Below are positions 1-11,165 of a stretch of DNA of 64,000 nucleotides, piece after piece. Made by a program: the position numbers and the translations under genes. Source of the DNA: Tubiluchus corallicola (lineage: Eukaryota; Priapulida; Priapulimorpha; Priapulimorphida; Tubiluchidae); the NCBI GenBank assembly GCA_030141605.1, contig JAQGDQ010000118.1, forward strand, positions 521,001 through 585,000. The letters run 5' to 3'. Position 1 is the first letter of the stretch. Every line of letters begins with the position of its first letter. The notes under the pieces are model-generated. The model worked only from the letters and a program-made list of their open reading frames with translations, had not been told where the DNA came from and did not search any database.

Positions 1-975
1 CATATAAATTGACTCACTGGCTAGGCATTGTTAGAAATTGAAATATGTTAATGTCGCAACATAAAACCTGGGCCGATTTAATTATTGATAAACTGAGTCA
101 AATGATTCACTCACGGCAAATGTGTTAAAGATTCCAATGATTATTATGTTGTGTGCTGTATGTTATCAAATGAACGGTGTTGGTTTACAATCTACTGATG
201 ATGCTAACTGCAAAATTATTGTAAATAGCAACTTTAACAGCACAAGTTTTTAGCTAAATTTGGAAGCATTTTGGCACAATTTACTTAAATGTAGGATATC
301 TCTGTTCAACATGTATTGCTGCGGGTTTGTATGAAAATACATGTAATAGTGCATTTATTTATAATAACGTGCAGACAAAGAAAATTTTAATAACGTCAAA
401 GAAGCCTGCACACAAGGTCATAGGCTAGATGTTTCAGTGTACAAAACAAAACTTTCGTAAACAAAAGTCCAAAAAAGAAGTTATTATGTCGCTTAATATA
501 ATGTAAATTTAAACTGAAAGAAAATTGTTTTGAAAATTATCTTTGTCATAAATATATATATCTTTTGATCTTAACTGTCAAAAGTTAGATAGAGGTGCAT
601 CTTCTAGAACATATTCGTGTGTCACCATGTAATAATCATTTTTATCGTGTTATTGTCGTGACTTATTGACTGTATGACGCGATTGTCGGGACGTACACAT
701 ATTACTGAATAATGCATGCTTTCATTACAGGTTAGTGTGGCGTGAAAGAAATCGGCAAAATGTGGAAATTCTGTAATAGCCGGACTACTGCAGTACCAAC
801 ATAAAATCGTCACTATAATTGCAGTCAGTGCATTGACTGTAGTTATACATGCAGTGCAGACATTACCAACAGTGTTAATGATCAACTTAGAGGTGTTGCA
901 TTAAAAGGACACTGTGAACTCGTGTAGCATGCACAGTATTTTGAAGATCACAATCGCTGAGCTTTATATCCAGTA
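1..975. other. AT-rich upstream region, no gene seen
   Basis: I see no convincing coding exon or recognisable repeat here. The stretch just before the gene at 976 ends in a possible splice acceptor (tatatccag, about 965-974), so an untranslated first exon could lie in this region. Confidence 0.4.
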
Positions 976-1866
976 TTGATGGTGTGTGGACCCTTGCAAA
1001 CTATTGGCCAAAATTTCATAAACAAGAAAGATTCACGTGCAAGAAGCATGAACACACGTGTAACAGAAACTTTAGTGGATGTTTCAACATGGCAACATTT
1101 AATAAAAACAATTTTGGGTGCACAATACATGAAACATTCTGATGGTATTATTTTTAATGTCCTTAGCATTTCTTGTGGGCTGAAACCATCATTTTTATTT
1201 GATTATGGTGAACCTGAAGCAGCGCAGTTGAACTTGTTTGTGCATAAACTATATGAGCATAAAGCAACTCTCATATCATTACAAATCCTTGTGGCAGGTC
1301 AGAATTTGTTCATTGCAAATTTACAGAAATTATGTTTATATCTTGAGAAAATTCAAAAGACAGAGGCACACAGTGAGCCCATACTAATAAATGTTTCAGA
1401 ATGTCTCGATCGTCCAAGCTTGGCTGGAAGTGATATCGTTAAGAATACTATTTCGAGCATGACATCAATTTATGATGAAATAAAAGCTGCTCACACTCAG
1501 AATAAGGCAGAAGAACTTCATTTAAAACCATCCCCTAACGTGAATATGTCAACTTTATATGGTCTCCTACTTGGTTTTCCATTTGTTTACTGGTATGACC
1601 AGAATTCGAATTCGAACTGTTTGTCCTTCATACCGCTCTGTGTGTATGAACTACAAGCAAAATTGGACGTTGGACATGTTCGTGGAAGGTTGCCTCTCCA
1701 ATACTGCTTTAGCTCATTCAGTGTACCAGCGGAATTGGAAGATCAGGGCAAAGAAAGCATAAACCAATGGGAAAATGATGCACGAACTGCACTAACATGT
1801 CAATCTTTATTCAGTGATATTATCATAACAAAAACTGTTAAAGTGCTACCACAAGTGGTCTTGTGA
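976..1866 (+). CDS. C1orf74-like (UPF0739/DUF4504) protein
   Basis: An uninterrupted 296-residue frame with protein-like composition. From memory of the family it resembles the metazoan UPF0739 (human C1orf74) proteins: a GLKPSFLFDYG segment near residue 68, a central helical region, and the LLLGFPFVYW plus NCLSFIPL block near residues 198-220. No biochemical role is established for this family and I infer none. There is no signal peptide or membrane segment. Length is close to the vertebrate homologues (about 270 residues). The start is uncertain: the first Met (residue 1) and Met25, at about 1048, are both possible, and a tatatccag acceptor-like sequence sits just upstream of 976. The gene looks intact and single-exon. 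The family assignment is by eye and should be confirmed by a profile search. Confidence 0.7.
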   Translation: MMVCGPLQTIGQNFINKKDSRARSMNTRVTETLVDVSTWQHLIKTILGAQYMKHSDGIIFNVLSISCGLKPSFLFDYGEPEAAQLNLFVHKLYEHKATLISLQILVAGQNLFIANLQKLCLYLEKIQKTEAHSEPILINVSECLDRPSLAGSDIVKNTISSMTSIYDEIKAAHTQNKAEELHLKPSPNVNMSTLYGLLLGFPFVYWYDQNSNSNCLSFIPLCVYELQAKLDVGHVRGRLPLQYCFSSFSVPAELEDQGKESINQWENDARTALTCQSLFSDIIITKTVKVLPQVVL

Positions 1867-2190
1867 GGTTCTGGTATCAGTACGCTTAATGCATGATTAG
1901 ATGTGTTAAGGAAATGATTTAAAATTTATAAAGAATCGCTAATATTATTTTCATGAATTGTGGTATGATTTTCGTAAAATTCCTTTGCAAAGGATCAGTT
2001 TACATGCTTCTTTCTTGTCAACAGATATTAGCAGTACATGCTAATGCTAGTAGCATTTGCAGCATCTCTGCTCTCACTTGCTAACAATTACTGTACCTCT
2101 GATGTCCAAAACAATTACCACAAACCACATTGTATCGTGACTGTATCTTTTATGTTTGTCTTTACATTAATAATATCAATGTTGTTCCAT
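1867..2190. other. 3' flank of C1orf74-like gene
   Basis: AT-rich non-coding sequence following the stop codon. It presumably holds the 3' UTR; I found no clear canonical AATAAA in the first 200 bases. Confidence 0.4.
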
Positions 2191-2217
2191 TAATTTGGAT
2201 AATGGTTGGCATCCTTA

Positions 2218-2618
2218 TGCCTCGGAAGACAATGGAGTGTGCGCCAAGAGAGTCAGTTATTGATCACATTGATGGAGCTGCAGCGTCGACTGTGGCTGAG
2301 CAGTCCGATCCTTGAACGTCTCCAGGGCGCACACCTGGGCAAGGTGTATGGAGATCCTGAGTTGCCCAGACAACAAGAACCCCCTCCCTTCCTTGCTGGT
2401 GTAGTCCAAAGGAAAGCGGAGCAATAAGGTTAGCTGTAGGAGCTGCCGGAGTCAGTGAGCATGCTGCACTGGTCCACCTTCAGGGCTCCACTCCTGATTT
2501 GGAATGTTTACTCCTGTACACATGGCCGTTGGGTCACTTGACCTCCTCCGCCCTCTAGCCGATGGCTGCTTGTGCAGCTCCTCCGCCTAGTGTCGAGATG
2601 CAGTGTAGGCATCCCGCA
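2218..2618 (-). mobile_element. Body of 5S-rRNA-headed repeat, copy 1
   Basis: This segment is highly similar to 21318-21676. In both places it directly follows the 3' end of a 5S rRNA-like sequence on the minus strand. The two copies share long near-identical stretches, such as the run around gcacacctgggcaaggtgta. Copy 1 carries about 54 extra bases (around 2260-2313) that copy 2 lacks. The arrangement of a 5S head plus a conserved non-coding body fits a 5S-derived SINE (SINE3 class) or a dispersed 5S rDNA repeat unit. I could not find target-site duplications. Confidence 0.6.
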
Positions 2619-2737
2619 AGCCTACAACACCTCTTATTCCTAGGAGGTCACCCATCCAAGTACTAACCAGGCTCTACGTTGCTTAACTTCGGTGATCAGA
2701 CCAGAACCAGTGTTTTCAACGTGATTTGGTCGTAGTC
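2619..2737 (-). rRNA. 5S rRNA-like sequence, copy 1 (probably degenerate)
   Basis: Read on the minus strand this matches metazoan 5S rRNA nearly end to end. It begins GACTACGACC, contains the internal GATCACCGAAGTTAAGCAAC and GGTTAGTACTTGGATGGG blocks (the internal promoter region), and ends in TGTTGTAGGCT. Several stem positions differ from copy 2, for example the helix made by the terminal CTCCTAGGAATAAGAG segment. This copy is therefore likely a pseudogene or SINE head rather than a functional 5S gene. Confidence 0.75.
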
Positions 2738-3024
2738 ATAATTTGAATAATAGTAATAACTTAATGGTAGGATACATTCTCTACACATATACCAGGTATT
2801 AATAATTCTAGAGTTTTATAGCTGTCCAGACTTCAGATTGAAATTGGTTGTACGTAAGAGAAAGGTAATTGAACTTACAACAATATACAAAGCAATGCTC
2901 ATTTATTACAAACTTGCTCAGTCTTGAAGAAGTACCTTATCTACTTTAAATGGATTAGGCATTAAACAGCTGCCAAAGTAGAATATCCGAAAAATGCTGC
3001 TACTGAATAATGACAGTATTCATG

Positions 3025-3396
3025 TGTTGCGTTTTGTTTCTCTCGGAAGGCTCAGAAGAGAAAACCAGAAAACACTTTGTCAAATTAAACTAGTTTATTA
3101 AGCGAGAATTCTACAACACAAAAGTATGAAGGAACGCGAAATATTTACACTAAACGTGTAAATCTAGAAAATGTTTAAGTGTATCTGAAAATGCAAGTAT
3201 ACAAGAGAATGTGTAAGTGTTGCGTCCGTGTGAATCTGCGTGTCTCGCTCAGCGGCCTGCTTCGCCTTATATAGGGTGCCGGGGAACATTCCAGATGTTT
3301 CTTTCCAGAACATTCTACAAGATAAGACGATTATTCTAACGGAACATTCTACAATGTTCTATGTAATTCTAATAGATGCCAGCGATCTCCACAACA
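3025..3396 (-). repeat. Left arm of large inverted repeat, with heat-shock promoter
   Basis: This 372-bp arm is the reverse complement of 3525-3885, with few differences along its whole length and a spacer of about 128 bp between the arms. On the minus strand it carries, in order, GAA/TTC heat-shock-element pentamers, a TATA box, and a 5'-UTR-like A-rich leader ending GAGAGAAACAAAACGCAACA. No coding sequence follows the leader. Confidence 0.85.
3265..3350 (-). promoter_or_regulatory. Heat-shock promoter, minus orientation
   Basis: Read on the minus strand, inverted AGAA/TTC pentamers (GTAGAATGTTCTGGAAAG, then ATCTGGAATGTTCCC) lie immediately upstream of CCTATATAAGG at 3265-3275. Alternating nGAAn units next to a TATA box are the classical heat-shock-factor promoter layout. 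Function is inferred. Confidence 0.7.
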
Positions 3397-3524
3397 TCAT
3401 GCTTGTCAAAAATTGTAACAAACATGCTCCTGTTGGTCTATTGCATCGAAGTTCATTAATAGTTCGCATTGTATTGTTACTATTTATCGTACATTCTATA
3501 CATAAAATATATCGCTTTAAAATA

Positions 3525-3885
3525 TTGTTGTGGAGATCGCTGGCGTCTATTAGAATTACATGGAACATTGTAGAATGTTCCGTTGGAATGATCGTCTTAC
3601 CGTGTGGAATGTTCTAAAAAAAACTTCTGGAAGCTTCTTGGGCACGCTATATAAGGCGATGCAGGCCGCTGAGACAGGAGCACACGGACGACACTTACAC
3701 ATTGTCTTGTATACTTGTATTTTCAGATACACTGAAACGTTTTCCAGATTTTCACGTTTAGTGTAAACATTTCGTGTTCCTTCATACTTTTGTGTTGTAG
3801 AATTCTTGCTTAATAACCTAGTTTAATTTGACGAAGCATTTTCTGGTTTTGTCTACAAGTCTTCCGAGAGAAACAAAACACAACA
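3525..3885 (+). repeat. Right arm of large inverted repeat, with heat-shock promoter
   Basis: The arm mirrors 3025-3396. It ends in GAGAGAAACAAAACACAACA, after which similarity stops and AT-rich DNA begins. Together the arms make a foldback of about 860 bp. It could be a foldback transposon, or the intergenic region of a divergent hsp70-type gene pair that has lost its coding parts. Confidence 0.85.
3560..3660 (+). promoter_or_regulatory. Heat-shock promoter, plus orientation
   Basis: A perfect three-pentamer heat-shock element, cTTCtgGAAgcTTCtt, lies at 3624-3639. It is followed within about 10 bases by the TATA box CTATATAAGG (3647-3656). Further GAA/TTC pairs lie at 3561-3588 and 3605-3614. 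A start site would be expected near 3680, leading into the leader-like arm end. Confidence 0.75.
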
Positions 3886-3889
3886 AATA

Positions 3890-5080
3890 CATATACATAA
3901 AATATATAAAGTATATTGCTTTAATACAGAAATTTATTTATTTTATTGCTCTGAAACTGAAAGGTTTAAATTACATTAATGAATCACATGAAACGAAATC
4001 AAATTTTTTTTATTGTAAAATAATTATTTTGTTTCTCATGCAAATAATGCCTAGAAAATTGCAATGATATTTTCCTAAAGTTTTGTGATTTTTTTGTTGA
4101 TCAAAATTTTTGCAGCAATCACAGGAAAATGTCAATGAAAAAACACAATGCCGTATCTAAGTGCACAATGTGACAAATTGCAGGGGTGTCGCGGGAGAAT
4201 CTCCGAGAATGGAGCTCAGATAGACTTAAATGAGACATGTTGATTACTTTTTGCTGGACAAGCTTAGTAAATAAAAAGGCCTGTCTATACCTGTAACAAA
4301 AAGACATTGGTGTTTTACAAAAATATTTACAAATGAAAAGATGCCATTATGGAACTTAACTATATTCCAGTTCAAGTGGTTTACCTCAATAAGCCTTTTC
4401 ACAGTTCCAGCGATTGATGATGCTCGTGAAATGTCAAATGTTAAATGTACGAGACAATGCATTTGTGTACATTTGACAACGCCTTGCTACCCATGCTATT
4501 GTAATAGTAATAGCATTAACAGCTAGCTAGAACCTTACGTAGTCCATTAAATCTTGTTCCCAAGCAAGATCCTGCTAGTAAATCACTCTAAGCACAGACT
4601 TATGCATAACTAAGTAAAGTCCACATAAAACAACTGAACTGAGTGGCAGACTACTTTCTTTACCCACACGTCACGTGACGGTTGTAGTTAAGACGCATTG
4701 TTGTGGTACACTTAATCTTTGACCTACAGTACACCATGAAACTGTTATAAACACCTGGAACATTTATATGAAACTGCAATAAATATTAACAGAATAATAA
4801 CAGTACATACATATAGAAAAAAATAAGCCGACAAAACAAGGAGATGCCAATACGCTTTAGATGTTTCAAATAGTGACTACAAGTGTTATGTAAAGCATGT
4901 GCAATATTATCAACCTCTTTTACTGGCACTTAGAAAGCAGCAGATTATCTGGAACTTCAAATAAGCTCATATTAGAACTTAAAAGATCTAATAACTAGGC
5001 TCTTTTGAATATGTAGCCATATAGGGTCTAAATATTTTTGCAAAGCCAACCGTGAATGCATGTATGAATTGTGATGTTAA
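3890..5080. other. AT-rich intergenic region
   Basis: No convincing exon, RNA gene or repeat family recognised. Short open frames here have low-complexity composition. Confidence 0.4.
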
Positions 5081-5082
5081 TA

Positions 5083-5450
5083 CAGTCGACCCTCGTTAAA
5101 CCGGACCCCGTTAGCCCGGATATCGGATAAGACGGATGTCATCCGTGGTAAAGGAAACTGACCGATTTCCGACCGAATCGGAGCGCTAAACACAACACGG
5201 TCTACCACCTCACCACGATATACGTATACTGTACTTTTTTATTATTTAAACTGTACAATAATTTCTTTATCCTCACAGGTTAACTATTTTAAAATAATAT
5301 ACAGTATAGTATATAGTGCAATGTATATAGGCCTTATTAAGGTGATTATTCCTGTATAATATAGACCATATATAGGCATATCGGATAAATCGGACAATCG
5401 GCTAAACCGGACCCCCCCCCCAATTAGTCCGGTTTAACGAGGGTTGACTG
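5083..5450. mobile_element. Tc1/mariner-pogo-like MITE
   Basis: The ends are inverted repeats: CAGTCGACCCTCGTTAAACC on the left, and on the right the reverse complement of CAGTCAACCCTCGTTAAACC. They are flanked by TA on both sides (5081-5082 and 5451-5452). It is 368 bp with no coding capacity. The CAGT..ACCCTCGTTA terminus and TA duplication are typical of non-autonomous Tc1/mariner/pogo relatives. Confidence 0.8.
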
Positions 5451-5507
5451 TATATTCAACATAAACCCAAACAAAACTGATGAAAATAGGTTTGGGTGCT
5501 TTATGTA

Positions 5508-6013
5508 CAGGGTGCATAAGATTATGGATATGTATAAAATAAATAAAATAGCTTATTTTATGGATTTTTGAAATTTTATTTTATGGATATCAATAAAATA
5601 AGAAGTAGACTATATCTGGAATGAGATGCCCAGGGGGAAATCAATTAAAAAGTAAAAACAGGAGTGCTTGAAATGTGTTTTTAAACACGCAGGACTTAGT
5701 TTTAATTTTATCGGTTTAGTTTTAATTTATCGGTTTCATACCACTTCAAGTTTAATCAAATTTTACGAGACAATGCCTTGTAATTCATCACTTCAGTTCA
5801 AATAATTCATCTATTTGGTACGAATGTAGAATGCCCTCTAGGCTGAAGTTTCCGATCCAATGCCTGTATTCAGTTTTGATTGCCTTATTTTGTACAAAAA
5901 ATACAAAAAAATGTTTTTTTATGTTATGCATTTCTTATTTTATGGATGTTTCAAATTTTATTTTATGGATTTTTGGTCTTATTTTATGGATATCCATAAT
6001 CTTATGCAGCCTG
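5508..6013. mobile_element. hAT-like MITE family A, copy 1
   Basis: Termini CAGGGTGCATAAGATTATGG and its inverted partner ending ATCTTATGCAGCCTG bound a 506-bp non-coding element. The flanking 8-mers TTTATGTA (5500-5507) and TTTATGCA (6014-6021) are a 7/8 target-site duplication, as expected for hAT insertion. A second copy lies at 26008-26492. Internal repeated TTATTTTATGGAT motifs lie near both ends and are probably subterminal binding repeats. Confidence 0.85.
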
Positions 6014-6069
6014 TTTATGCATGACACTTGAACATAATATAAGAAGTGCATTAAAACAAAATCCTTTTA

Positions 6070-7020
6070 TCAAGAGGAATGGAATCTGTTGTTGTGCATT
6101 TTTAACTGCCATCCGTAGCGAAAAGGTTTAGGACAAATTTCGCACAAATACGGTTTTTCGTCGGTGTGTATTCTTTCATGACGTCTGACACGATACATCG
6201 TAGGATAAACCTTGTCACACCACTTACAAGCAAAACCTGTCACAACACGCCTGGAAGAGTCATCGTTGCCGCCAGAGACAGCTGGGGATGCTCTTTGCAT
6301 AGCACTAGAAGAAAAAGGCTTACCAAATGATTTTACGCTTGCTCCTCTTCTGGACATGGTGTATCCAAATGGCCCACGATGTCCGGCTGACATTTTTTGT
6401 GATATACTTGAGGACGCTACATTAGCATGTTTTAATCTTTGCGAATCGGCAACGAGCCTAGGTCGTCCTCTTTTAGCCGACTGACGTACAATGTTACTAT
6501 TAAATTCTGCGTGGCTATTGCCACCTCCAAACCTCGGAATTGGAGCTTGCAACATGCAGTTTGTAAAAGGGTCATCGGAAGCGAAAACAGGAAAGCTATT
6601 GTCCGGTACGAGTTCAGCAGATGGTTCGCCAGCACGGGATACCGTATCACCGGTCAAGTTTTCAATAATGATTTCCAAATCACTGTCCTCAGCAGACGGA
6701 ATTGTCGGTTCTGTTTTAACCACGACTGACTCTTGTTGGTCAGACTCAGCACTCGGTACACAACCATTATTTACACTTGCTTCGTCATCACAGGTAGATG
6801 GTTCGTCTACATGAGCTCTAAACACACTGGAAGTGAGTTCGCTCTTTATGGGGATACTTGCAATCTCCGAATCGATGTCAGTATTAAAATTTGGATTATG
6901 CCCTTCGCTAATCAGTATTTGACAGTGCCAGGTGCGCGTGTGGGCAAGGAATACTTCTTCCGCCATAAAACACTGGCAGCATGCTGTGCACTTGAAGTAG
7001 ATTAAAATGTCTGATTCCAT
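6070..7020 (-). CDS. C2H2 zinc-finger protein, three fingers
   Basis: A 316-residue intronless frame starting MESDILIYFKC. The first C2H2 finger is at residues 11-32 (C11, C14, H27, H32). After a long acidic and Ser-rich linker, two tandem fingers close the protein: C265/C268/H281/H285 and C293/C296/H309/H314. They are joined by TDEKPYL, a variant of the canonical TGEKP linker. The spacing C-x2-C-x12-H-x3-5-H indicates zinc-binding DNA- or RNA-recognition modules, so a nuclear transcription-factor role is likely but the target is unknown. The acidic stretch at residues 60-130 could be an activation or interaction region. The frame shows no lesions. Upstream exons are possible, but none is needed. 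Confidence 0.8.
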   Translation of the reverse strand: MESDILIYFKCTACCQCFMAEEVFLAHTRTWHCQILISEGHNPNFNTDIDSEIASIPIKSELTSSVFRAHVDEPSTCDDEASVNNGCVPSAESDQQESVVVKTEPTIPSAEDSDLEIIIENLTGDTVSRAGEPSAELVPDNSFPVFASDDPFTNCMLQAPIPRFGGGNSHAEFNSNIVRQSAKRGRPRLVADSQRLKHANVASSSISQKMSAGHRGPFGYTMSRRGASVKSFGKPFSSSAMQRASPAVSGGNDDSSRRVVTGFACKWCDKVYPTMYRVRRHERIHTDEKPYLCEICPKPFRYGWQLKMHNNRFHSS

Positions 7021-7082
7021 AGTATTTGTAAGACAAGCGATGAAACCTATAAATAATGCAATAAATGTTCTAAAGTCAACAA

Positions 7083-7086
<4 letters not shown>

Positions 7087-7134
<48 letters not shown>

Positions 7135-7165
7135 TTGTATACTATACACACACACGCACACGCAT
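7087..7165. repeat. (AT)n and (CA)n microsatellites
   Basis: About 45 bases of pure AT dinucleotide repeat, followed by a short cacacacgcacacg tract, just upstream of the zinc-finger gene. Confidence 0.9.
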
Positions 7166-7204
7166 AAGTCTCTTACTTTACAAACAGTTGAATTTAGTGA
7201 ATAA

Positions 7205-7840
7205 ATATACAGATACACAACAAAGCAAAAAAGATCAAAACAAAAAATTCCAATTTCTTATCAATTGATATTATCATTTGCATACGAAATCTAGTGCACT
7301 GGATGCGATGATTTATACAAAAGACATATATAAAAAGTATATAATATTCACAACATTATATAGTTGTGTTTTAGCCATATTTTTCAAACATTGCACCACT
7401 GAAACATAGTCTATAAACTTTTTCAGGGCTTTTCTGTCTGCCATTTTCGTACTCGCAAACTATTTTTATAGACACGTACATTCATTAACTACTCTGTTAC
7501 TGTGTCAACTACAGTAGAACCTGTGTCAATAAGAACCACAGTTTGCAACACTGTAGCTTGCAATTGTGTGCATTGTGTAATGTGAGAAAAACGAAGAAAA
7601 TTGCAAGAATTCAGTTTGTTTGTGCTAAAACACTGCCTTTTGGTCACATGTTACACATACATTATGTTCTCGATTAACTGAATTACTGTTCAATAACCGA
7701 CTATATCGATTTATACATGATTGTAGTCTCAATTAATTCAATTAATCTATTAATTGCCCATCAGCAATAATTTTTCCACTACACAGAACACTTGTTTGTC
7801 CACATATTGAATATGTCATGCAGGTATAGGACCCTTACTA
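7205..7840. other. AT-rich intergenic region
   Basis: Nothing recognisable: no intact frame and no repeat shared elsewhere in the window. Confidence 0.4.
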
Positions 7841-7842
7841 TC

Positions 7843-8110
7843 TCAGAGATATTTGTGCTCTAGAACAAGTACAAGCATGAACTGTTGACATGATCGTAGG
7901 TCTTAAAGGACTTACATATTCTCAGAAACTAGAAAAATTAGATCTGTATCGGCTTTTTATTAGAAGACGTATGGGAACTCCGTGAAAGGAACCTCCTGTT
8001 CTAATACCTGTAGGTATAACAGGAGGAGAGTAAACCAGTGACGCACATCAGGACAAGGTTCCTGTTGGGTTGTTTCATCATACTTGAGATGGGAACAAAT
8101 AGCACAAATC
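7843..8110 (+). mobile_element. Degenerate LINE fragment (RT C-terminal region)
   Basis: Conceptual translation gives LEQVQ, then a stop, then MIVGLKGLTYSQKLEKLDL and IRRRMG. This resembles the conserved region after the reverse-transcriptase thumb in CR1/Rex/jockey-type non-LTR elements (LExVQxxAT...GL..L.Y..RL..L.L..L..RR). Stops and a frame break mark it as dead. Confidence 0.6.
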
Positions 8111-10616
8111 AGAGTTTACTCACCATGAGGGCGTTAAGAAAGTCTGTGTGGTACCGATAGCATAAAAATGTGCAGGCTTTGCATTAAAACAGGCAAGAAA
8201 ACACTTTGAAATGAAGGCTACAGACAACTTCCTTTAAAATAAAAATATGAAAATAATAATTGCATATAACTGACATTCGCTACCTCATTAACTTGCGGTA
8301 GAACATCATAAAATGCCCTAAGTTTGATTGTAAGCTTTCTCGCCATACTATAGTATTATAGTATTATACTATAGTATTAGTATTAGTTACAACTATCCTC
8401 TAGGTGGCACTTCCACTTAACAGACAACTTTAGAGAGAAAACTAAATGTAAAACGCGTGAGAGAAAACGCGTGTTAAAACAAGTAATAGAGGGTTAATAA
8501 GAGAGACAATTACGGGCAAAAAGCCTATTTATACAGTTATAGGCTTCACCATGTAGATCTACAGTAATCCACGTAATTCAACAGTAAAACTCTGTTGAAA
8601 TGTCGAGTATTCGAACACACAGAAACACCGCTATCAGTTCCTTCTTAGTTTTTTATATATTAACAGTTTATTATTTTTAAGGCCACATCTAAACAGATAT
8701 TCTTGATATTTAACTTTACTTAACAAGTACGATGCTTAATCGTGACGTTTTATTACTAGTACGACACACTGGCAAGAGTGGAAGCTGCAACAGTTTCAAT
8801 ACTCACTATTTTTCAAAAGTACAAAAAACTTTTCGTAACTTGTATTTACACACAAAATGTTCTTTAATTATTTTGTTTTAATAAAACTGAGTAAAGCTAC
8901 ACAGGCACAATGAGAAATCTTTCAGGAAGGGACTTGAAACAAAGTGCAAAAATTTATAACTGTGACTGCCACCCGGAAAAGCGTTCCGTGAAGCTGGGAA
9001 TTTGTAGAGACGTTGACGAAACGAAACGAAACCTCTTCCTGTTGTGAATTTCAGCGCTCAGAGTTGTTTACAGACATGGAAGTTTATTTTCTCCAATAAT
9101 GTGTCACAAACTCCATTTTGCAAAAAAAGCTTACTTTGTACAAGGAGATTGGGTGAGGAAAGACCGTCGGCCATTTAGTCACTCATTCCATAATAATTTA
9201 ACATTGTAATATCCGAAAAAAGATGACACTGGCTGCAGCTTTAGTTAGTTTCTTAAAGGGAATAATAAAAACAAAACAATAAACAAAAGAAAAAATATAA
9301 AACAAACACAACAAAAATATAATAATAAAAATTTCGGCAATTAATGTCAATGTGAAAAAGGCTAAAATGCGAATCACTGAAACTTGGCAACAGGATTACG
9401 AATTGTTATTGTAAATATTTCTTTGCTCAGTTGCTCACTAGAGGCATTTGGCATTAATTGCAGCTGTTGAGCAACTGCAGACTTACCAAGACAATACATG
9501 TCATTATTTTATAGTTACAACAAACGAAGCGAAACTACACCAAGAGACACCAGGAGGGATCTGACCAAGATACGGGTTTTAACTAATTTTCCAAATGGAT
9601 GATAAGTTATTAAGTTTCTAGTGGCAAAGAAATATATCTGACCAATAATTCTTGTCAGTGGGTAAGAACGTTAAATTCAAATACCATTCCGGCTTTGAGT
9701 TTAAATTACACAACAGGTGATCTTTAAAGGACAACAAAAGGGATACATAAAGTAGGTTTCAGAAAAATTGCCTTAAAATTATATTACGTTACAGCAATTA
9801 ATTTTATGCATACATCTTCCTCGCATTAAGAGGAATTTTTATTTGTTTTCATTTTAAATCCCCGTAATACTATACGTTCTGACGGCGCCATTGCATGACG
9901 TCGATCACCTACGCAAACGTAAATCAGGGGAAGAAAAGGCAATGTTAAATTATGTTTTAAAAAGCTTTCTATGCAAATGTATATTACCTAGCATTTCGCT
10001 TACTTTCTGGAAAGACTCAAGTAACTAGAAATAATAATTTCAAATGTCGGAACCAAAACGTGTTTTTATCTTATTGACAAAATACAGTGATTTGAAATTT
10101 TATTTAGTATCATCTGTGCTACGAATACTCTGATTATTTTTTCAAACTTCACGCGCAGTGCTATCCAAACTTGTTTCTAAGGACCTACCATTAAACTGGC
10201 TGCGCCTAATGGTCGTCGACGCAAGCCCTACATGAAAAAAGGCAGTATGCAAGTGGTATGGAATTTCAAGACGAATTTTTAAGCTTATTGTAAGTGGAGG
10301 GTTTTCTTGTGCTTTAAGTAATTTTTTAAAACTATAGAAATTTGCTACACGTGTCGTGATTCCATAATTTTAATCGAGGAAATGCAATGAAAGTGCAGCT
10401 GTAGTAATTCTGCAGAAATAAACATTAAATTCATTCAATCTGTTATCAAACAGTTCACATTGAATTTTAAAGATTAATAAAAATTTTAGAATTTGTACGT
10501 AAACAAATAGATGATGTATTTAGTTATGTCTTTAACTGGGAGTATTTTAACATTTTGAAATGAAAGCAGGAAACTCTGCTGATAGATATATGGACAGTAT
10601 TAAATAATCATAACTC
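8111..10616. other. Long intergenic region without recognised gene
   Basis: AT-rich sequence with A-rich tracts around 9260-9330 and a small TATAGTATTA palindrome near 8345-8395. I found no coding exon, RNA gene or repeat shared with the rest of the window. Confidence 0.4.
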
Positions 10617-10814
<198 letters not shown>

Positions 10815-11165
10815 TTATTTCACTCCAGCAATACATACACAATACAACAACATACAATATTATTGAAACAAAAAAAAACAGTATAGGTAAAAAAACGTTG
10901 ATGAAGTCAAATTAACCAAATAAAAGAGTTGCTGTATGACACCTTGAAAGCTCGGCTTGTTAAGGTGGCACAAATGAGTGAATGAAAGAATGGATTGGGT
11001 CAGAAGAAATGATGGAATGGAAAAAATAGTAAGATTACGGATAGGAAGAAGAAAGGGAGGGGAGGATGAGTGAATGAAAAAATGGTTAGGGTTAGTAGAC
11101 ATGATGGAATGGAAAAAATAGTAAGATTAAGGATAGGATTAAGGAAAAGAGTAGAAGAAACGACC
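10815..11165 (-). mobile_element. LINE 3' UTR fragment with tetranucleotide tail
   Basis: Read on the minus strand the segment ends tattgctggagtgaaataaa and then runs into (TTGA)n, the typical 3' end of a non-LTR element. An internal imperfect duplication of about 85-95 bp (gatggaatggaaaaaatagt at about 11010 and 11102) is present. No coding region is retained. Confidence 0.5.

Noticed and set aside
3240-3617. 125-codon frame and its mirror on the other strand
   Set aside because: Both lie across an inverted repeat that is a promoter region; mirrored open frames are a palindrome artefact.
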